NCBI RefSeq assembly: GCF_041296385.1
Contig: NC_091016.1
Span: forward strand, 19,939,497 to 20,003,496
From: Aphelocoma coerulescens
Lineage: Eukaryota; Chordata; Aves; Passeriformes; Corvidae
DNA length: 64,000 nt
Direction of reading: 5' to 3'
Part shown: one piece after another, positions 1 through 58,360 of the stretch
How the letters are laid out: the number at the start of each line of letters is the position of its first letter
Position numbering within the stretch: the first letter of the stretch is position 1
The notes under the pieces: model-generated
What the model was told of the DNA's origin: nothing
Database searches by the model: none
What the model saw: only the letters and a program-made list of their open reading frames with translations
Position numbers and translations under genes: made by a program

Positions 1-730
1 ATGGTTTCTGGCTGGAAAGATGAAAGGCAGTGCAAGGCAAGAGGAGTTTCCAAGAAGACTTGACTTAGCTGATGAAACACAGCATTTCTCATTATTCTTA
101 GACAATGATCACTGTGAGAAAGATTGTCACCTATGCTGTTTCTATTCCTTTGTGCCTTTACAGTACAAGATAAAACAGGCAAACAGAACAGAAAAGAAAA
201 ACGCTTAGGACAATGCAAGGAAAAGAGCACAAAAAATCAAAAACCTAAAGCATTCTGGGCACGAGGACCACCTTGTAGCCAGGACTCAGGATACCTCTGA
301 GTGCCGCAGGCCAGTCCGTGCCCTTTCTGCCCCTGGGCTGGGTAACACCCATGTGTAAATGGGGGTCAAGCCTTGGGTTCTTTTGGCCATTTCCCCTGTT
401 CCTTGTGCTGCCTGGGAGGAGCGACCTCCCCTGTAAGGAGGGCAAGAGCTGCTCTCTCTTTGCTGGAGGGAGCACATGGGGTCTCTGGACACCATTCCTG
501 CTGTAAGCAGAGGGAGGCCTGTCACCCACAGCCGCTGGCAGTGTGACTGCCCCCAGTGACAGCCCTGCTCTCGGGCTGTGCTCAGCATTCGCCTTCTGGC
601 AGCCCGTGAATCTCCTCAGCACGGAGCCCTGGGGGCCACCACACTCCGGATCCACAGGACACTCTCCTCCTCATGGACTAAAGGCAGTGATCGCCTCGGC
701 ACTGCTGCCGGGGGCACACCGGTTGTCCCA
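1..730. other. Upstream region, no gene recognised
   Basis: No exon of EPCAM, the mammalian upstream neighbour, is recognisable on either strand. A minus-strand open frame of 136 codons (245-655) has no recognisable domain and is probably chance in moderately GC-rich DNA. Confidence 0.5.
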
Positions 731-922
731 CATTAGGTTGGACATTAGGAGGAATTCTGCCCGGGCAGGTGGTGGAGTCACCGTTCCTGGAGCTGTTTAA
801 GGAAGGGCTGCACGCGGCACTCGGTGCCATGGCCCGGTTGACACGGCGGTGTTCGGTCCTAGGTTGCACTCGACGACCTCAGAGGTGTTTTCCAGCCTAA
901 CGGATTCCGTAATTCCGAGATG
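731..922 (+). mobile_element. CR1 LINE 3'-end fragment
   Basis: Reads as the CR1 3' terminus in sense: TTAGGTTGGACATTAGG, then GTGGTGGAGTCACCGTTCCT, GGCACTCGGTGCCATGG, CGACGACCTCAGAGG and a degenerate octamer tail. Relative to the usual CR1 order there is a deletion after the ATTAGGAGGAATT part. It runs directly into the MSH2 CpG island and carries many CpGs. Confidence 0.85.
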
Positions 923-1040
923 GAGGCAGCCCGTGGCCCCGCCCCCGCGGCCCCGGCGTTGCCATGGCGGTGGCGGCGGCGCGCCGGGCGGGCCGGGCCT
1001 GCGCGCTCCCGCCACGCGGGGGGCTCGGCGCCGGGAGGGG

Positions 1041-1130
1041 GCGGGACGCGCGGAGCGGGCCGCGTAGCGATTGGGCGGAGCGCGGCGGAGCGGGCGTGAC
1101 GCGAGGCGCGGACCGCGCAGCGATTGGGCG
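1041..1130 (+). repeat. Two-copy tandem duplication of a CCAAT-box module
   Basis: Segments 1041-1077 and 1094-1130 align without gaps over 37 bases with five mismatches, at 53-bp spacing. Each carries AGCGATTGGGCG, an inverted CCAAT box that NF-Y type factors bind. Both copies lie within 165 bases of the start codon. Confidence 0.75.
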
Positions 1131-1163
1131 CCGCTGCTGGCGCGCCGGCGCGCGCGTGGCGTC

Positions 1164-1173
1164 TTTGGCGGGA
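1164..1173 (+). promoter_or_regulatory. E2F-type site
   Basis: TTTGGCGGGA matches the E2F consensus and sits 30 bases upstream of the ATG, probably in or just before the 5' UTR. E2F control of MSH2 is known in mammals; binding here is inferred. Confidence 0.6.
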
Positions 1174-1202
1174 GGCGGCGGCAGCGGGACCGGCAGCGCA
1201 AG

Positions 1203-47665
<46,463 letters not shown>

Positions 47666-47905
47666 AATGTGAGAGAACAGGATACAGCTCTTGAAGTGTA
47701 TTTTGTATTGAAAGAACTATAATTTTCTTGTCTTGTAGCTTTTATACTTCATGATACTTGTACTGATTTATGTAGGCATTTTTTCTTGGATTGTAATTAT
47801 TTTGTAAAAAATTCTGAGCATATTATGTGCCAGATTCCTGCTTTAGTTGGGATCATTTTGTCCTTTTAGAAGTTTACAATAAAATGGTTTTTTCCTATTG
47901 AGAAC
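47666..47905 (+). other. MSH2: MSH2 3' UTR (approximate end)
   Basis: AT-rich sequence from the stop codon to about 20 bases past the AATAAA. The end is inferred, since no transcript data are available. It is only about 240 nt long. Confidence 0.75.
47878..47883 (+). terminator. MSH2 polyadenylation signal AATAAA
   Basis: Canonical AATAAA 213 bases after the stop codon, followed by T-rich sequence (TGGTTTTTTCC) and then TG-containing sequence near 47925. It is the first canonical signal after the stop. Confidence 0.8.
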
Positions 47906-48129
47906 TATTGACTGCACAAACAAAATGTGTAATATTTTACCAGAAGTGGGCTAGATAGTCTTAACAGTTGAGGTGTCAAACAATTGCCAGAGCCTTGGAA
48001 AGCAGCAGTGTGTACACAAAATCCTTGTCCTAGACCATGATTCTTTTTCATGTGATGCAATTATATTAATTAATTCACTGAAGATTTAGTAATGCTATGT
48101 TAGTGATCCATTAGAAGAAAAACATCTAA
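47906..48129. other. Intergenic gap after MSH2
   Basis: AT-rich sequence between the inferred MSH2 cleavage site and the first downstream CR1. No feature seen. Confidence 0.6.
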
Positions 48130-48752
48130 GTGTGTCCAGGTAGCCAGGAAGGCCAATGACATCCTGGCCTGTATCAGCCATTGTGGCCAACAGGACTGGG
48201 GCAGTGATTGTCCCCCTGGGCACTGGTGAGGCCACACCTCAAGTGCTGTGTCCAGTTCTGGGCCCCTCACTACAGGAAACACATGGAGGGGGTGGAGAGA
48301 CTCCAGAGAAGGGCAGTGGAGCTGGGGAAGGGTCTGGAGCACAAGCCTGATGAGGAGCAGCTGAGGAGCTAGGAGTGTTCAGCCTAGAAGAAAAGGAGGC
48401 TCGGGGGAAACCTGATCTCTCTCTACAACTCCCTGGAAGGAGGTTGTAGCAGGGTGGGCAACAGTCTCTTCTCCCAAATAACAAGTGATAGGACAAGAAG
48501 AAACAGCCTCAAATTGCACCAGAGGAGTTTTAGATTGGGTATTAGGAAAAATGACTTCACCAAAAGGGTTGTCAACACCATGGAACAGGCCACCTGGAGA
48601 AGTGCCAGCATCACCACCCTGGAGGTATTGACAGTATATGTAGATGTGGCACTCAGGGACATGGTTCAGTGGTGGCCTTGGCAGTGCTGGGTTAACAGTT
48701 GGACTCCATAATCTTTGGTCTTTTCCAACCAGATGCTTCTGTGGTTTGTAAG
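48130..48752 (+). mobile_element. CR1 LINE 3' fragment, about 0.62 kb
   Basis: Long collinear match to the sense 3' part of avian CR1: GTGTCCAGGTAGCCAGGAAG, CTGGGCACTGGTGAGGCCAC, CAGTTCTGGGCCCCTCACTA, CTCTACAACTCCCTGGAAGG, ATTGGGTATTAGGAAAAATG, then TTTTCCAACCAGATGCTTCT and a degenerate tail. Stops in the frame make it non-functional. Confidence 0.92.
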
Positions 48753-51700
48753 AAATTTTTTGCATGTGTACCTGCACAGAGCTGGGGAGGGGTAAGGTGG
48801 AGGGGTGAGGTGGGTGGGAGGGAGGGATTTTTTTTGTTTGCTGTGTGAATGGTAATTCTTGAGTCAAATATACTATAGGCCTGCTCTTCCTGCTTGAGTT
48901 GTGATAATGTGCATATTTTGGGGGTTTTGTAATGTAAGCAGAGGCTGGGGTGAAGTTACATTTTAACTGGAACGTCTGAGCTAGTCATGATTAGTGAGGT
49001 CTGTCTACAAAGTAAGAATACATTGATTTTTATCTGATGTGCTTCCCTCATTGAGGCAGTTTGAAAGCATGCTGGTACCAGTTTATTTTCTCCTTGAAAT
49101 TTAGCATTTTAAATTGTAGCTGAAGAATACTACCTATATTTAAAACTGTCGCTGTTGAAAGACTAATGGGAAAAGGTGTTTGTCGCAGGAGAGGATAGGA
49201 ATAAAGTCATGCTGAAGATGTTAGGCAAACTCTTGCTGTGTTCCGAGATTGCATCAGTGGGTGTGTGCTGGGGACAGCAGTGCTGCTGTTAAAGCTGTGC
49301 TATAGCCCTGTGTCAGGGATTAATGTGTTGCAGTGGTCTGCCTTTAAGCATTTAAGTAGTCATAAAAGAGGTGTGATGTTCAACTTGCTGTTGGATAATG
49401 CTTGTACTTAGACCAGAACTGGGACATACTAGATCTACTTCTTAACAGAAGCGCTGTTTGAGATACCTTGTTTGAGAGGTTGGAGTGCTGCCTAACACCT
49501 TTTTGGCCTTTAAATTAAAATGCATTCTTCTTAAAAAGACAAAAACAGACTTGCATGTACAAGCAGCACAGTTGATGCATGGTCTGGAAAAGCATGTGAA
49601 TGAAAAACGACTGTTGCATAAAGTAATGAAAAGTATATCTGTTTTTGCAGTATATTGTTTCAAGCACCAAGGTATCCAAAAATGCTGCGTCAAACTGCTT
49701 CGGGTGTTGCTAGAAATGGGCAGTTCCTGTGAGGGACTGGAATGGCTGGTACTGACAGCCTGTTCCTGTGTATGCTGAGATCCCTGGAATCTGAGCAGAG
49801 ATGCCCCTTTCTGTCGTGTGGCATAAAACCACCAGAGGTCATCTCTTCCAGGAACTTCTCCATTTTCCCTTTGGCCCTGTGTGCACTTGAAGTGTCTACT
49901 TAGCCGAGGAGTTCCTCATTAAGCTGCCATCAGCAAGAGGAGGCACTTCTCTGCTTTGAACCTGATTCCCAGTTTCCCTCAGTCCCCTTTATGTTCTTGG
50001 TGTCCACTCTTGCCTTTCTGGATGTAGTGCATCAGTTCTGTGTGTCTACAATGTGCTGAGGACAGGCTGCTTTTATTTTTGTATTGCTGTTGGAGGCTGA
50101 TAGAGCTGTTCCTGTGTGACCAGATTTGCCTGTCTGAGAGTGAAAGGTGCTTGTGTGTTACTCAGGAGTGATGGACCAGCTCTGGGCAGCACCTTCTGTG
50201 TGCTTCAGAAAGGGTCTTGTGTATCTGCAGCAAAGAAGATTCAGTTTTTCTCATGCCCTTCAACACTCAAAAGGAAGAAGTGTGCAAGATAACAAGATTT
50301 TAAAACTAATCTTTTGAACTGTTTTCTCTTCTACACTACACTTCCCCCTCCCTCTGCTGCTGGATATAGGCAAGAGAAGATCAGGCAGGGTTAAGTCTCC
50401 ATATGTCAGTGCTGCTTGCAAACTGGGTTACAGGTAGTGTGATTTCATGTGAGCAGGCGGGGTGGCTATTTTTGCTACTTCCAATTTAGTTTTTTGTTCA
50501 GAAATGTACCTATGGGGCAGGAGCAATTCCAGAACTTGTCTGCTTATTACAGAGCTGTGCCAGGGATGCAAAGATCAACAGAGTTTCAAAAGAAAGTAAC
50601 GAGGCTGTTGAGGAGCAGTGAGGCCATGTACTGTTAGCCTGGAATAAAGATGCAAAGTTCTCTTTGCTCATTCACCTGGGAAAGCTTGGCACTGAATGCT
50701 TGCTGCAGGCACGTGGTCTTTTTGGTCTCTGCTGTTTCTCTCCATCTAGAAGGCTTTTATGAAGAAGACTGGATTAGATGGGGTAAAACGAAAGAGGGGA
50801 CATGAGCGAACACTGACGGAATTAATTTTCCTTTTATGATTCCACTGCCCTTTTAGTGATCAGGATCAACCTCTTTGTGTGCAGGATCACCTGGTAGCCA
50901 GCTTGATGAGAAAGTGTTGGGTTTACCTCTTGGGTTGTGGTCAGAGGCTCCAGTCAGGGTTGGATGACTCCAGGGATCAAGCTGACAAGTCTGGGGAATG
51001 CTGCCTGTCAGCTCGGGACTCAGCTCTGTGTGTTGCAGCTTGCAGCTGTGCCTGTGCATCTCAAATAATAATGCAGTCACCAAGTGGCTCTGTGTCTCTT
51101 TTCACCACTGGAGCTGAGGTGGTTCTGGAATCAGAAATGGCAGGAAAGGTACTGAGGTGAGTCCTTGCCCACTGACAGTGGCTGGAGGAGACTTTGAATC
51201 CTTGGAGAGCTTGGGCTCTCTGCTGGTGAGAACCGGCATGCTGCTGGCCTGGCTTTGTGGAACATAACAACTTTGCATTAGTTCTTGGTGGATGGAGCTG
51301 TTCTGGGCTGACAACCACCCTGTAAGTGACTGGGACTGCTCGTGGTCTAACTTTTCCAGATACAAGACCTCACTGCTGAGGTCTGGGGTTGTGTGAGCAG
51401 TTTCATCCGGTTTGGTGCGAGATTACGATGACGGTTTAAGCTCGTTTTCATGGCATTAATTTGAAGAGTTTTTGAACATCCAACCACTCTCTACACAGGC
51501 TGAGCAATTTCTCTGGCTACAAAGCAGTGAGACAACTGGTCTTGCTATGCTGCAGTGGGGCAGATTTATTTGAAAAATCAAGGGAGAGCAATTGCTGCTC
51601 TGCATCTGAAGTAGTGTGAGGTTATGCATCGAGTTCTTTGCCTCTTGCTGACCTGGGAAGAAGGAAAACACACAGCCTCAGGAGACTGAAGCCTTAGAAT

Positions 51701-54700
51701 ATAGGGGAGAGGTGCTGTTATCTTTCTGAGATGGCTGCAACCCTTGCAGGTAGAACTTGGCTCTGGATGCTGTTTGCTGAAAAAGCCTTGTTAGCAGTTA
51801 TCTCTCAGATATTCCTGGTCCTCTCCCAGCCTTGCAGCTGCCTTTCCCAGCCTGTTGCCTTTCCTCTCTCTACTCCTGCCAAGCTCCTGCACTGTTCCTG
51901 TGCACAGGGAGCACCTTGCAGTGCTACTTTTATGTATGTGTGTCTCCCTCAGCTGCCAGCAATGCTTTTTATTTGCAAGGGGTGGGACAGGGCCCTGCAT
52001 GTGCTGCTTTGCCAGTCAAAGTGCGGGGACGAACCTCTGCTGTTAAAGAGGGGAGTGGCAATTTCTGATCATATGCAGTGGCAGCTGGGACTTACCCTCC
52101 TGACATGCTGTCCCCCTGTCATCTGACCCAGCAGCAGTGCCTGTAGCTGAGGGAAACAGTAGTGTAAAGCACAGGACAGGTTGTGTTTGCTCCTGCAGCT
52201 GCAGAGTAGTGCTTTCCTAAAGGTGAGAAAATGTGCTTGCATTTTTGCCTTTGTGGAAAAAAAGGTGCCTTGGCAGCTGGTTTGAGCTGCTGGATGCCTG
52301 TGGCAGTGTCCTTAAGGATGTAATCGTTCTGTCTTTGTGGGGACAGTTGGAAAACTGACAACAGCTGTGCTAAACAAGGAGAGCTGAGGGAAAAGCTGAG
52401 AATAGATAGCCTGTTCCTACGAGAACATTTCCCCTGCTGATCCACCCCATCCTGCTGCACACTGAAAAGTCATTGCTTGTCAGGGTGATGCGCTTGTACA
52501 GGGGGTGGCTTCAATAGGCTCTTTCTCCAAAAATTAGGCAACTGTTCCCCTCTGTGTTGCTGTGGACTCTGGCAATGGGCCCAGCTGCCATGGCAAAGAG
52601 CAGATCTGCACTGGAGGGCTGCTGCAGGTCACTCTGGCAGTCTGGTCCCATCTCCGGTCTGTTGCTGGACTGTGCGGTGGGGGAGGCAGGAAGATGGGCA
52701 GCACTCCTAAAGTGTCTGTGCGTGCCTGAAGATGCTGCTTTATACCCTGAGGAACATGATTTTTTTTCATACTGAGATTTTGAAATATCTGCTGTCCTGC
52801 ACCTTTCTATTTGTGCACAAAACTTCAGGAAAGCGTCCACTGCTGTGGACTTCAGACCAGAGATTGTCAGTGTTTTCAGCATGCCTGCTGGTTTCCCTTG
52901 TGTGGCTGTTCCCAGATGCCTCTGGACAGCAGACAGTCCAAGCTTTTAAACCTCTCTGCACCCACCTGACCCCATCCAGAGCTGCCTGGGGACCTGCTCT
53001 CCCTGTGCAGGTGCAGCCAGAGTGGCACTGTAGGGAGACAGAGCCAGCAAACCGTGCCACGTGCTGCACCTCCTCCCCAAGGCCTGTGGTTCAACAAAAA
53101 ACACTCTACAAAGGATCAGAAATGTAGCTGTCAGAATGTGGTCCCAAGCCTTGCAAGGAATGACAGCATGTGTTACCATGGTGCAAGCCTTGTGGGTTTT
53201 AGGTGATTGGGGAAATGCTGTTCAGAAGCAATTATCTTCTGCCTGGATATTTGCAGTAATTCTTCCTTGTGTCTTTCTGCTGTAGGTTGTTGCTGACATG
53301 AATGTCCCTTCCTTGGTTTTCAGGGTCTCAACATAATGGCAAGTAGTTTCCTTACGCTTTCAAGTGCTAATGAAGAAGGTAAAAATAAAAACCAAGCTTC
53401 GTATCAATGTTCAACACCCAAATTACCAGCAAGATGATTCTGATGCTCACTTTAGTGCAGATGCTCTGGCTGTCATCTTTTTTCACCATGACCTGGGAGG
53501 GCAGCGTAGTTTTGGTTTCTGTACCTACTGACTCTTTTCACCTTGGGCAGTAATAGAATTTTCAAGCTCACACTCCCTTTCTGCTTGCAGGAAGTCATCT
53601 TTCCTATCTTCATTCTGCTGTGGCGTTTATCATTCAGTGCAGGGGCACTGGGATGCGCTGTAGCAATTCACTCGCACCTTGCTGGCAATCAGTGACATGT
53701 AAAGGTGAAAAAGGAAGCCCGCTTACTTTGTGCCTGCTGTGTAAAAGGATGTGTATTGTAGTGCCCAAGGCTGGTGATGTAGGTGCAGAAAACCAGGGGG
53801 TGCATGTGAGCTCTGTGAGAGTGGATGTACATCCCCAGCAAAACTGAAGCAGCCCCCAGGGTTTGAAAGCTGCACTTCTCCGTGCTGGCACAGAAGCCTG
53901 AGATAGCAAGTGACTGCACCAGCTGTGAGCAGCCACCTGGGGTAGCTCTGATAGTGCAGAGCCCATGGCGTGGTCTCCTTCGGTCCAGTTTGGGGGCATC
54001 CTGGTTGCTGTAGGAGCCCTGGCCCCCAGCACAGGCTGGCCTTTCTCTGGAAGTGTTCTGGGAGGTGTTGTTTCAGCACTCGTTTGCCCACTGCCGTTTT
54101 GCTCTAGTTATTATTCCCTTTAACTTAAGAAAGTCACATGAAACCAGAACCACCTGTTTGAGGTTGCCCCAGAAAATGAGCAATGCTTGCTAAGCAGGCA
54201 GTGGATCACCAGCACTATGAAACACTTGCATGGCTGGGTGGCTTGCTTAAAATATTTGATCCTCAGAGGAGGAAGGTCCTGTGGGACCCCAGCTCGGACC
54301 TGCCCCGCTGCAGTGGAGCCACCTCACAGTGCAGTAACACAGCCTTGGAGAAGAGCTAACCTGGCTCTAGCAGACCTGAGCCATGTTCCTGGCCATCTGA
54401 TGTACAATTTCATGTACAGTAGCATTTTAATGGCTCTTTTTCTTTCTGGTTTTTGGACTCTGGGAAGGAGATCAATTTCCGAAAGGGAAACCTTGCAGAA
54501 GCCCCTCTTTCTGTGCTGCTGTGGCTGGATTTCAAGCGTGATTTAGTATGATAAACACTGGTTATGAGAAAACTGCAGTGCTGTTTATCTTTCTGCTGTG
54601 GAGAGGCACAAGATTAACTCTGTAATCTCTCTTGTAAGAGATGTGCTCACTCAGTGTGAATCGGAGGAGCTGCAAGAAGTAAATGCTTTTTTTCACCCTG

Positions 54701-57185
54701 GGATTAGACTGGCTGTTGATTTGGCCCATGAATCCATGCTAATGCTGTTGTGCTCTCAGTAGTTCTCAATGGTTTAATTTCACTCTGGAGTGTAGTTTGT
54801 AGATAAAAGTGTAATTTTCTTACTGGAAAACTTCGAAAGCTGATGAGTATCTTACCCATTAGTATTACAAAGTTCAGTTTTACTGTTTTTTTAAGAATGA
54901 GGACTGGTCTCCATCAGTGACTAGATGCTTATTTATCCTGTGCACATGAGAGGAAATCAAACCATCCAAGGCTTTGCTGCACCTCCCACTCATCCTGAAG
55001 CATGCATTTCTTAGGATTTTTCTTTTCCTATTACCCTTATCAAAGGACATCATTCAAGGCATCAGGCTGCTTGAAGGTGTTTGATGTGAACAAGGAGTTT
55101 TTTGAGGGAGTGTGGTAACCAGTGCAGTAATCTGACATTTGCAGATAATGCCTGAAAACTTGCTCCTTGGCCCTTCCAGGAGGACACAGCAGCATGTAAG
55201 GGATGCCTGGTATGAAATCCTGAGCTGCTGTGCCCGCTTTGGGGCAGCCCCTTTATCCAAATGGGGAAATTTAGTCTAGAAAATAGATTGCCATGCATCT
55301 GGTCTATAGAGAGCAGGCAGCCATTAATGCATTTCACAGGGAGCTCAAAGAAACCTCTGTAACCATCAGTTAGGAGGGTTTTGGAAAACCTTTGCATGGC
55401 TGTAGGTGTCAAGTGCATTGTCTGCTTTTGAGATGGTGTTGGACACCTTTGGTTGCTGAAGGAGGGATGCTCGTCTCTGCCTCTGCTGCAGTTTAGTGCA
55501 TCCCCAAACACAGCCCTGCTTTGCACTGCAGCCAGCACAGTGCAAATGTTCAATGTAAATCCCTCTGGTTTTAGAGCTGTGGAAAACAGGGAGGAGAGGA
55601 GAAGCCCAGCCATGAGGAGCATGTGCTGCATGTGGTACAAATGGAGAACCACGGGGTGTTCACTTCATGTACCACAGCCTGCTTGGTTTTGCTGTTATGT
55701 GAGTTAGTGACAAAACTTCCCCTGATTTGAATAGAGCGGCACAAGGTCACCATAAGTCTGTGTGTGATGTTTCAATTCTCACTTCCTTGGGTAGTGAGAA
55801 CAAGCCCTGAGCCCTTTGAAGCTGAATGGGGTTCTGAACATGAAATGTGGGGCCCCTGCACAGGCTCTGGGTGTGGAGGACCAGTGCATGGTTAGTCAGA
55901 AACCACCACTGAGAGCACCTCAGTCTTTAATTAGTCACCAGGAGAGCTGCTCTATACCAGACCCCTTTGTATTCACTACCCTCTCATCTCTGTTTCTCCC
56001 TGACTTTGTGGCTGTTGCCTGTCTTCTCCATCTCTTTGTTACCTGTCTATTGTTATCCTCCCTTCCCCTGTCTGGGGCACCAGGGATGTTGGTTGGAACA
56101 CAGCTTGGTGATGAGGGAAGCACATGACAGGGCTAAGCAGGGAGCAAATCCTCTGTGGGCAGGTGGGAGAGGCTGCAATTCTTGGATGCCCTTCACATGC
56201 TGCTCTAAAAAAGCCACACAAACAAACAAACCAGCAGAAGCTGTTCGCACTCAGAAAATAGCCCTCTTTCTTCTTTTGAAAAAAATGTACACATTTTCAG
56301 TTCCAGCTGAGGAGGAAAGTGGCTGCAAAGATCCATGCTCCTGAATGTGTGCAGGCAGAACAGCTCCAGGATTGGATGGCAGAAAGCTTGATGCCATCAG
56401 GTTGTCTTGTGCCTGCTGAAAATTTACCTTTCTAGAAATGCTTTTCCCCACTGTTCTGCACCCTCTGTCAGGCCATGTTAAAAACATCCATGAGAGCAGA
56501 TGAGCTGTGATGAGTAGGATGTGAGTTCCTGTGGCAGAGTGTGAGCTTGGCTGTGGAAAAACCCTGGCTGGGCTCTGCTTGTGGCAGTCTGAGAGAGACC
56601 AGCTAGAAACTAGACTAACAAAAATAAGTTCTCAGCTTCAATGTACCCTGAAATTCAGCAGTTCCTATTTTAAAATGGACTGAGTGGCCAAAAATTGTTG
56701 CTGGAAAAACTATATAGAAAGATGTTGGGTTTTATCCAGTTCATAGTGGAAAAGCACATGGACAGGCATCCTCACTGATGTCCTGAAAGGAAAAGGGCTC
56801 TTTGCTTCCCCCCTGAAGCAGGACCCTAAATAAAACCACTCGGGTGTCACCCTCACCCCCCAACTCAGCCCCTTTCTGGGGAGAGCAGCATTTATTCTAA
56901 CCCATCTTCGTAGTGGCTTGCAACTCTATAGCCTGTCCAGATAGAAATGCCCATTGATAATATATTGGGATTGGAGGGACTAGATTTGTTCGGCAGCGGG
57001 GGAAGAAAATCCATGTGACTTCTCTCTCCCTGGAGTGTCTCTGCAGCCCATGGCATTTAACCACGGAGTAGAAAACCTTGGCACTTTGAACTGAACACCA
57101 CACTGGGGTGGCCGATTGGCCTGTGCCACAAGGGACAGAGAGAGCTCTTGATAAGACAGTCTCTGGTGCCAGAGACTTAGGGTCA
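48753..57185. other. Intergenic DNA, no gene recognised
   Basis: No exon of KCNK12 (two-pore K channel, next gene in mammals) or any other gene was recognised on either strand. It includes a G-rich tract at 48783-48829. Several open frames of 75-200 codons exist (longest 55062-55652, minus) but none shows a domain or splice context. Confidence 0.55.
48783..48829 (+). repeat. G-rich tract
   Basis: Contains GGGG, GGGG, GGGG, GGG, GGG and GGG runs separated by short A/T-containing spacers, a plausible G-quadruplex former on the + strand, about 30 bases past the CR1. Confidence 0.5.
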
Positions 57186-57540
57186 TGGTGAGGGAAAGAG
57201 GCCTCTCCCAGGATGCTTGTTCTGTTCTGTTAATCCATCCCAGTTTGGATTCCCCGGTTGGCTGTCAGCCTCTACCCCTTGTCACTCCCCCAGAGCTTCC
57301 CCATTGGTCCCCGTTCCCTGGTCCTGCCTTTTCCCTGCCCCCGGATAAAACTGTGAGTTTCGGGATCATGTTGGATTTTGCCCCTGCGCTCTTCGGCACT
57401 GTAGCAGCAGTAAATGCTCCTGCTGGAACGCACCCAAATGCCCTTCTCGACTCTTTGCTGCTGACAATAATACTGAACCCACCCGTGCTTCTGTGGGTGC
57501 ACGCAGGACCCCGCAGAGCCGGGCAGAGACAGTAATACCA
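57186..57540 (+). mobile_element. Probable LTR (solo or fragment)
   Basis: About 350 bases with the layout of an avian retroviral LTR: AAAGAGGCCTCTCCCAGGAT, ATTGG boxes, a GGATAAAA TATA-like box near 57343, GTAGCAGCAGTAAATGCTCC, TCTTTGCTGCTGACAATAAT and CTTCTGTGGGTGCACGCAG near the end. I recognise these phrases from common avian LTRs but cannot name the family. Clear TG...CA ends and a target-site duplication were not found, so both ends are approximate. Confidence 0.55.
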
Positions 57541-58126
57541 CACCACTCACAAGGCAAATACTGCCTGCTCAGAGCTCTCCTCAGGATCTCAACATCTGCC
57601 TTGCAGGTGCTTTAATACCACCCACAACAAATTTCCTGCCTGCACAAGAAAGCACTGAACCAAGCAGGGACAAGCTCTCTGAAGGATGATGCTCCCAGAC
57701 TCCCAGAGCTGCCAGCATGGTGTGTTAAACACTAATGGAGTACTAGAAAAATACTGGAGGGTGTAGGACTGATGCTAATAACACCCAGCTGCAGTTTCTG
57801 GAATTTTAAAATATTTTAGAGAAAAGATGACTGACAGTGCTGAATGATGCAGTGAATGCATCCTCTCCTGACTATATGGGGTGCTACTGGTGCTGACTTG
57901 AGCGTATCAAAATCATCTCTTGTCCTGAGAAACCTTCCCTGGGCATCTGTGGGTACCAGCAGAGTCTTGGAATGATTTTCTTTATGGGGGCTGTTTCTCT
58001 CCTGGCAGGTTGTGCAGATCCTCTGTGTCAGCACCACATTCTAATCAGAAGTGGGAGATGTGGGAATGGTGCCACTGCTGAGCCAAAGGGCTGATGGGCA
58101 GAGAGGAAATGTACCAGATAAACAGG
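57541..58126. other. Intergenic DNA, nothing recognised
   Basis: No gene or named repeat seen between the probable LTR and the next CR1. Confidence 0.5.
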
Positions 58127-58360
58127 ATGAGAGGAAATGGTTAGATTGGATATTAGGAAATTATTTTTCATGGAAAAGGTTGTCAACTATTGTAACAGGC
58201 TGCCCAGGGAAGTGGTGGAGTCACCATCCCTGGAGGTATTTAAGTGATGTAGATGGAACACGGTTTAGTGGTGGGCTTGGCAGTGCTGGGTTAATGATTG
58301 GACTTAGTGATCTTAAGGTTCTTTCCCAACTCTAATGAATCTGTAATTCTATGATTCTCT
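58127..58360 (+). mobile_element. CR1 LINE 3'-end fragment
   Basis: GAGAGGAAATGGTTAGATTG, GATATTAGGAAATTATTTTT, CAGGCTGCCCAGGGAAGTGG, TGGAGTCACCATCCCTGGAG and TGGGTTAATGATTGGACTTA run into the octamer-like tail TGTAATTCTATGATTCT. It is the sense 3' terminus of CR1. Confidence 0.93.

Noticed and set aside
1..730. EPCAM or other upstream gene
   Set aside because: No thyroglobulin-type or EPCAM-like Cys pattern in any frame.
1071..1202. In-frame extension of MSH2 upstream of the ATG
   Set aside because: The frame is open but begins at a TTG, is promoter sequence, and has no homology to MSH2. The ATG at 1203 has a strong context and matches the family N-terminus (MAV).
55062..55652. 196-codon minus-strand open frame
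   Set aside because: No recognised domain, no paralogue known to me, no splice or promoter context; length is possible by chance in a 16-kb intergenic region.
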